Both the position numbers and the translations under genes were made by a program. Below, one piece after another: positions 5,572 through 9,038 of a DNA stretch of 9,038 bases; position 1 is the stretch's first letter, and each line of letters begins with the position of its first letter. The notes beneath the pieces are model-generated. The model saw nothing but the letters and a program-made list of their open reading frames with translations, was not told the origin of the DNA and ran no database searches. Origin of the DNA: HRBIN12 sp964640965 (GTDB lineage Bacteria > Actinomycetota > UBA4738 > HRBIN12); NCBI GenBank assembly GCA_964640965.1, contig CAZXJB010000100.1, positions 1 to 9,038 on the forward strand, read 5' to 3'.

Positions 5572-6714
5572 CTACCGCTCGGGCTCCGGTGGGGCCTCCC
5601 GGGTGAGCTCGGTCTCCACCACCTCGTGCCGCGTGAGGTAGGTCGAGATCGTGGCCTGGATGATCGCGGCCGCGGGTAGCGCCATGACGGCGCCGAGCAG
5701 CCCCGAGACCATGCCCCCCGCGAGGGCCGCGAGGAACGCGACGGCCGGGTGCAGGGCCATCGTGCGGGCCGTGATCCGGGGGGCGAGCAGGTAGTTCTCG
5801 ACCTGCTGATACACGAGCACGTAGATCAGGAAGGCGAGCGCGGCCCACGGGTTCTCGAGCAGGGCGACGAGCAGCGGGACCGCCGCGGCGATGTAGGTGC
5901 CGACGACCGGGATGAACTGCGAGACGAAGCCGAGGAACAGCGCGAGGGGCGCCGCGAAGGGCACGCCGAGGATCGTGAGGACGATGAACGAGACGAGGGC
6001 CGAGATCGCGGCGAGCAGCAGGCGCGAGTACAGGTACCCGCCGGTCTTGTCCACCGCGACCTCCCAGGCCGCGAGGACCTCGCGCTGGCGCCTCGGCGGC
6101 AGCGCCGAGCAGACCGTCCGGCGGAACCTCGGCGCGTCGGCGACGAGGTAGAAGGTGAACAGCCCGATCGTGAGGATCTGGAAGAGCAGGCTGAGGACGA
6201 ACTGCCCCACCTGCGCCACGTTCGCCGCGATCTCGCCGAGGTCCGCCTGGGCGCCCTGGATCTGGTCGATGATCTTCTGGCCGGTGAGTTCGACGTCGAA
6301 CCAGCGCTTGGTGTAGACGCTCATCTGCTCGAGCCACCCCGGCAGCCGCCGGATCAGCTCCTGCACCTGGTCGACGACCAGGGGCACCATCGCCCCCAGC
6401 GCGACGAGCCCGAGCAGCGCGAGCCCGAACAGCACGGCGGCCGTGGCCACACCCCGGCGCCATCCGTGCGCGACGAGCCAGTTGACCGCCGGCTCGAGGG
6501 CGAAGGAGAGGAACAGGGCCGCGAGGAGCCAGAGGAACAGCTCGCGGAGCTGCCGGAACGCCGCGAGCGCGAGGAGCGAGGCGAAGTACGTGAGCACGAG
6601 GAGCACGAGCAGGCGCCCCACCCAGCGGGGCATCCGCTCCTCGTCCCGCTCGAGGCGGACGCGGAGCGGGCGCTCGGGCTCCTCGGTCCCCACGCGCTCC
6701 AGGGGGCTCTCCAT
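5572..6714 (-). CDS. AI-2E/PerM-family membrane transporter
   Basis: A 380-residue polytopic membrane protein of the AI-2E exporter (PerM, formerly UPF0118) family. Hydrophobic segments lie near 31-53, 57-80, 88-114, 171-192, 228-250, 253-280, 280-302 and 315-347, with a cytoplasmic or amphipathic region at about 115-168. The family hallmarks SQFIPVVGTYIAA (265-277) and QQVENYLLAPRI (303-314) are intact. Members include the E. coli autoinducer-2 exporter and ion/proton antiporters of some bacteria, so the substrate cannot be assigned. The start at ATG 6714 was chosen because a -10 TACGCT lies exactly 7 nt upstream. The longer in-frame reading up to 7032 is antisense to the DUF309 gene. It is followed after 27 bp by the GH38 gene, probably in one transcript, and is divergent from DUF309. 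The C-terminal tail is charged and Pro/Glu-rich. Confidence 0.9.
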   Translation of the reverse strand: MESPLERVGTEEPERPLRVRLERDEERMPRWVGRLLVLLVLTYFASLLALAAFRQLRELFLWLLAALFLSFALEPAVNWLVAHGWRRGVATAAVLFGLALLGLVALGAMVPLVVDQVQELIRRLPGWLEQMSVYTKRWFDVELTGQKIIDQIQGAQADLGEIAANVAQVGQFVLSLLFQILTIGLFTFYLVADAPRFRRTVCSALPPRRQREVLAAWEVAVDKTGGYLYSRLLLAAISALVSFIVLTILGVPFAAPLALFLGFVSQFIPVVGTYIAAAVPLLVALLENPWAALAFLIYVLVYQQVENYLLAPRITARTMALHPAVAFLAALAGGMVSGLLGAVMALPAAAIIQATISTYLTRHEVVETELTREAPPEPER

Positions 6715-6721
6715 GAGCGCG

Positions 6722-6727
6722 AGCGTA
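6722..6727 (-). promoter_or_regulatory. -10 element TACGCT of leaderless AI-2E-family gene
   Basis: Read on the minus strand, TACGCT fits TANNNT and is followed by exactly 7 nt and then ATG 6714. The predicted transcript starts at the start codon and would also carry the GH38 gene. No clear -35 box is seen. Confidence 0.6.
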
Positions 6728-6757
6728 GCCACGGGCGGGGTCCGAAGCCAGCACCGG

Positions 6758-6763
6758 TACGAT
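6758..6763 (+). promoter_or_regulatory. -10 element TACGAT of leaderless DUF309 gene
   Basis: TACGAT fits TANNNT and is followed by 6 nt and then GTG 6770. It decides that start among several possible in-frame starts. It is divergent from the AI-2E promoter; the two -10 elements are 30 bp apart, so the -35 regions must interleave. Confidence 0.6.
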
Positions 6764-6769
6764 GTCCGC

Positions 6770-7261
6770 GTGCCGGAGGAAGCGATCGGGAAGCGCGGGA
6801 GGCCCTCGCCGCGGCGGATCAAGCGGGAGCGCCCGAGGGACCACCTCGGACGACCCCAGCCGTGGGACGCGCCGAACACGCTCGTGCTCGAGGACTTCGA
6901 CGCGCTGCCCTTGGAGGAGAACCACCGGCTCGGCCGGGTGCACCTCGCCGCGGGGCGCTTCTTCCCCGCCCACGAGGCCTGGGAGACGGCCTGGAAGCAG
7001 GCCCGGGACACCCCCGACGCGGAGCTCTTCAAGGGCCTCTCGCAGCTCGGCGCCGGCTACGTGCACCTGCTGCGCGGCAACGCCCACGGGGCCGTGACGC
7101 TGCTGCGTCGGGCGGCCTCGCGCATCGGGCGGTACCCGGTCGGGCACCTCGGGATCGACTGCCCCGCGCTCGCCCGGCGCGCCGAGGCCGATGCCCTGCG
7201 CATCGAGCGGGGCGAGCTCGTGCCGGGGGAGGACGTGGCGCTCGAGCCCCCGACCGTCTAG
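6770..7261 (+). CDS. DUF309-family protein
   Basis: A 163-residue protein whose core carries the DUF309 signature FFPAHEAWETAW (64-75), with His68, Glu69, Trp71, Glu72 and Trp75 conserved. A helical stretch KGLSQLGAGYVHLLRGNAHGAVTLLRRAA (88-116) follows. DUF309 proteins are small all-helical proteins of unknown biochemical function; the His/Glu arrangement suggests a ligand or metal site, but that is inference. The first ~28 residues are unusually rich in Arg, Lys and Pro, and precede the domain. The start is GTG 6770, set by the -10 element 6 nt upstream. A methyltransferase gene follows after 72 bp on the same strand and may share its transcript. Confidence 0.85.
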   Translation: MPEEAIGKRGRPSPRRIKRERPRDHLGRPQPWDAPNTLVLEDFDALPLEENHRLGRVHLAAGRFFPAHEAWETAWKQARDTPDAELFKGLSQLGAGYVHLLRGNAHGAVTLLRRAASRIGRYPVGHLGIDCPALARRAEADALRIERGELVPGEDVALEPPTV

Positions 7262-7294
7262 GCTCCTCGCCACGGGGGTTTCGGCTCGCCGGCA

Positions 7295-7324
7295 TTGACC
7301 GGGGGCGGCGCCAGGCCCCACGAT
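7295..7324 (+). promoter_or_regulatory. Possible methyltransferase promoter (TTGACC ... CACGAT)
   Basis: TTGACC at 7295-7300 is a good -35 match. An 18-nt spacer leads to CACGAT at 7319-7324, a one-base departure from TANNNT, ending 9 nt before ATG 7334. A GGAGG at 7325-7329 would lie largely upstream of the resulting transcript start, so either this promoter makes a near-leaderless mRNA or the GGAGG serves read-through mRNA from the DUF309 gene. Confidence 0.35.
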
Positions 7325-7333
7325 GGAGGTCGG

Positions 7334-8110
7334 ATGACGGATCGGGACGTATCTGCGGCGGGGCTCGACGGGCTCGAGGATCTCGAGTGGAAGGGCCGGG
7401 TCGGCCCGTTCACGGTCTGGATCGGCGAGGGGGTCTTCCACCCGACGCACACGAGCCGGACGCTCGCGGACGTGCTGGAGATCGGGCCGGATGACGTGGT
7501 GATCGACGTCGGCTGCGGCTGCGGCGTCCTCTCGTTCGTCGCGGCCAGGCTCGGCGCGAAGCGGGTCATCGGCTGCGACCTGTCCGAGCGGGCGGTCGAG
7601 ATCGCCCGGATGAACGCGGAGCGCCTCGGCCTGCAGGACCGGGTGGAGTTCCGGGTCGGCGACCTCCTCCAGCCGGTCCGGGGGGAGCGGGCCACCGTGA
7701 TCATCGGCGACGTGTCGGGGATCCCGGACGAGATCGGCAAGCTCGCCGGGTGGTTCCCCGACGGGCATGCCGGTGGACCGACGGGGGCCGAGCTCCCGGC
7801 GGCCATGCTGCAGAGCATCCGCGAGAACGACTGCCTGGTGCCGGGAGGCCGGATCTACCTGCCGACCGGCACGATCCAGAACGAGCGCACGATCCTCGAT
7901 ACGGCCAAGGCCCTGTTCGGCGCCGCCAACCTGCACCGGCTCCTCGAGCGCGAGTTCCCGCTCCCCGACGTGGTCGCGAAGTCCCGCGCGGTGGCGCAGA
8001 TGATGCGCGAGGGGGTCCTCGACCTGCGGGCCCGGGGGAGCCGCCTGCTGTGGAGCCTGCGCATCTGGCGGGTCGTCAACCCCGGCCCGATGTCCGCGCC
8101 CCCGGCCTAG
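7334..8110 (+). CDS. Class I SAM-dependent methyltransferase (PrmA/PrmC-like)
   Basis: A 258-residue Rossmann-fold methyltransferase. Motif I is VVIDVGCGCG (55-64), the ribose-binding acid is Asp82 in GCDLS, and the helix with ARMNAERLGL follows. At the motif IV position it has GDVSG (125-129), not the NPPY of PrmC or N6-adenine enzymes. A downstream GGPTGAELPAAML (147-159) recalls the PrmC-type GG-x-x-G segment. The region before motif I (GVFHPTHTSRTLADVL) also fits PrmA/PrmC relatives. The substrate could be a protein side chain, a nucleic acid or a small molecule; I cannot decide. ATG 7334 has GGAGG at 7325-7329. A four-codon frame ATG-GAG-GTC-GGA-TGA at 7323-7337 overlaps this ATG as ATGA. 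The gene ends 28 bp from the convergent pyrE. Confidence 0.85.
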   Translation: MTDRDVSAAGLDGLEDLEWKGRVGPFTVWIGEGVFHPTHTSRTLADVLEIGPDDVVIDVGCGCGVLSFVAARLGAKRVIGCDLSERAVEIARMNAERLGLQDRVEFRVGDLLQPVRGERATVIIGDVSGIPDEIGKLAGWFPDGHAGGPTGAELPAAMLQSIRENDCLVPGGRIYLPTGTIQNERTILDTAKALFGAANLHRLLEREFPLPDVVAKSRAVAQMMREGVLDLRARGSRLLWSLRIWRVVNPGPMSAPPA

Positions 8111-8138
8111 GGCGCGCCCGCTCGGGTCCCGCTCCCCG

Positions 8139-8657
8139 CTAGGGATCCATGGACTCGCCCGGACGGACCTCGGCGACGGCGCGGACCTCGTAGCCCTCCC
8201 GGCGCAGGTGCTCGGCGCCACCGCGATCGATCGCGAGGACGATGAGCTCCACGGCGCAGCCGACCTCCTCCAGCGCGCGGGCGGCGCGGAGCACCTGGTG
8301 GCCGGTGGTCGAGACGTCCTCGACGAGCGCGACGCGCGCGCCGGGAGGGGCGTGCCCCTCGACCTGCGAGCGGGTCCCGTAGGTCTTGGGCTGCTTGCGG
8401 ACGACGGCGATCGGCAGGCCCGTCTCGAGCGCCGCGGCGGCGACGAGCAGGGTCGCGGCACCCTCGGGCGCCGCGAGGTGGGTGATCCCCGGCGGGAGCA
8501 GCTCGGCCACGGCTCGGGCGACCTCGCGGAGGAGGTCGGGGTCGGTGAGGAAGCGGAACTTGTCGAAGTAGACGCTCGAGCGCTTCCCCGAGGAGAGCAC
8601 GAACTCGCCGTGGAGCTCGGAGGCCTCGAGGATCCGCTTCGCGAGGTCGGAGGTCAC
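8139..8657 (-). CDS. pyrE: Orotate phosphoribosyltransferase
   Basis: A 172-residue OPRTase that joins orotate and PRPP to give orotidine 5'-phosphate in de novo UMP synthesis, in the cytosol. It shows the N-terminal SSGKRSSVYFDKF segment (22-34), the mobile catalytic loop RKQPKTYGTRSQVEGH (87-102), and the PRPP-binding motif LVEDVSTTG (111-119) with acidic Glu113 and Asp114. Length is in the usual range for single-domain PyrE. The GTG at 8657 was chosen because a -10 TATGCT lies exactly 7 nt upstream. The in-frame ATG at 8669 is inside that -10 and should not be transcribed. It is divergent from pyrD, the preceding pathway step, with 21 bp between starts, and convergent with the methyltransferase. 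Confidence 0.93.
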   Translation of the reverse strand: MTSDLAKRILEASELHGEFVLSSGKRSSVYFDKFRFLTDPDLLREVARAVAELLPPGITHLAAPEGAATLLVAAAALETGLPIAVVRKQPKTYGTRSQVEGHAPPGARVALVEDVSTTGHQVLRAARALEEVGCAVELIVLAIDRGGAEHLRREGYEVRAVAEVRPGESMDP

Positions 8658-8663
8658 GCCGCG

Positions 8664-8670
8664 TAGCATA
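8664..8670. promoter_or_regulatory. Bidirectional pyrE/pyrD promoter with overlapping -10 elements
   Basis: The 7-bp sequence TAGCATA reads as TAGCAT on the plus strand (8664-8669) and TATGCT on the minus strand (8670-8665). Both fit TANNNT. The minus reading is 7 nt from the pyrE GTG (8657), the plus reading 9 nt from the pyrD ATG (8679). One short core could thus drive both pyrimidine genes, with predicted starts about 20 bp apart. Only one polymerase could occupy it at a time. Confidence 0.55.
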
Positions 8671-8678
8671 GGGCCCCG

Positions 8679-9038
8679 ATGGGCCTGTACCGGGCGCTCG
8701 TGCACCCCGCGCTGCTGGCGCTGCCGCCCGAGACGGCCCACCGGATCGCCGTGCGGGCGCTCGGCCTGCCGCTGCCCTGGGAGCGGATCGGCGGCGCCGC
8801 CCGGGACCCCGCGCTCGAGACCGAGCTCTGCGGCGTCCGCCTGCCGAACCCGATCGGGCTCGCCGCCGGCTTCGACAAGGGGTGCGAGCACCTGGACGCG
8901 CTCGGGCGCCTGGGGTTCGGCTACGTGGTCGGCGGCACGATCACGCGGCGGCCGCGGTCCGGCAACCCGCGGCCGCGGATCGTGCGCTCGCCGACGCGGC
9001 TCGCGCTCGTGAACGCGATGGGGCTGCCGAACCCCGGG
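8679..9038 (+). CDS. pyrD: Dihydroorotate dehydrogenase, class 2 (partial, cut by window end)
   Basis: The first 120 codons of a class 2 DHODH, which oxidises dihydroorotate to orotate with FMN and passes electrons to membrane quinone. The N-terminal YRALVHPALLALPPETAHRIAVRAL (4-28) matches the membrane-associating, quinone-site helices that distinguish class 2 from class 1. Next come the FMN-site segment NPIGLAAGFDKG (about 58-69), GTIT followed by PRSGNPRPRIVR (about 88-103), and LVNAMGLPNPG at the cut end, equivalent to the family's N-R-M-G-F-N-N segment. The ATG at 8679 gives the expected N-terminus; there is no Shine-Dalgarno sequence, consistent with a 0-3 nt leader. It is divergent from pyrE. 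The remaining two thirds lie outside the window. Confidence 0.92.
   Translation, partial: MGLYRALVHPALLALPPETAHRIAVRALGLPLPWERIGGAARDPALETELCGVRLPNPIGLAAGFDKGCEHLDALGRLGFGYVVGGTITRRPRSGNPRPRIVRSPTRLALVNAMGLPNPG

Noticed and set aside
6715..7032. Extended N-terminus of the AI-2E-family protein
   Set aside because: The extension is antisense to the DUF309 coding sequence and lies upstream of the predicted leaderless transcript start at 6714.
7302..7319. GGGGC/GCCCC inverted repeat after the DUF309 gene
   Set aside because: A 5-bp stem with an 8-nt loop and no T-run; it also lies within the proposed methyltransferase promoter spacer, so it is more likely composition.
8110..8119. Palindrome GGGCGCGCCC between the convergent methyltransferase and pyrE genes
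   Set aside because: It is a short GC palindrome with no loop or T-run, so it is not supportable as a terminator or operator.
4682..8461. Very long minus-strand open frame (over 1200 codons) across several genes
   Set aside because: It is antisense or out of frame to the GH38, AI-2E, DUF309, methyltransferase and pyrE genes. Its translation is low-complexity Arg/Pro/Ala, typical of shadow frames in high-GC DNA.
8658..8891. Longer pyrE starting at ATG 8669 or further upstream
   Set aside because: ATG 8669 lies inside the -10 hexamer, and sequence beyond it is antisense to pyrD. Recognisable PyrE homology begins after GTG 8657.
1..9038. CRISPR arrays, tRNA/rRNA genes, transposases, integrases, attachment sites
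   Set aside because: None is recognisable by inspection on either strand; the content is ordinary chromosomal metabolism and transport apart from the marR leader.

Overview
The DNA is very GC-rich, with nearly every third codon position G or C. Its genes are tightly packed, and most starts sit 6-7 nt downstream of a TANNNT -10 hexamer with no Shine-Dalgarno sequence, which is the signature of leaderless mRNAs. Together with a DUF309 protein, a scramblase/LURP-like protein and a class 2 PyrD, this points to a chromosomal segment of an actinomycete-like bacterium (Actinomycetota), though another high-GC leaderless lineage cannot be excluded. There are no transposases, phage genes, CRISPR arrays or RNA genes that I can support. 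Layout, left to right: (1) 1-235 is a non-coding upstream region with a (TC)10 microsatellite and small inverted and direct repeats. (2) 236-3426, plus strand, holds an MsbA/BmrA-type ABC exporter half-transporter, a MarR-family regulator and a scramblase/LURP-like beta-barrel protein. (3) 3436-6714, minus strand, is a two-gene unit transcribed leftwards: an AI-2E/PerM-family membrane protein followed by a short GH38 alpha-mannosidase. (4) 6770-8110, plus strand, holds a DUF309 protein, divergent from the AI-2E gene, and a class I SAM methyltransferase. (5) 8139-8657, minus strand, is pyrE, and 8679 to the window end, plus strand, is the start of pyrD. These two divergent de novo pyrimidine genes are separated by only 21 bp. 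How the genes work together: the MarR regulator probably responds to a small molecule and may control the exporter before it and/or the scramblase-like gene after it, where a 17-bp dyad overlaps the promoter. GH38 and the AI-2E protein look co-transcribed. PyrE and PyrD act in the same pathway and appear to share one compact bidirectional promoter whose two -10 hexamers overlap on opposite strands. The most unusual signal is just upstream of marR. An 11-bp unit repeated four times creates three nested 4-codon minigenes (start-Thr-Glu-Pro-stop), each overlapping the next start as ATGA and the last overlapping the real marR start. The first minigene start lies exactly where a leaderless transcript should begin, so the array could be a termination-reinitiation relay that sets MarR translation.
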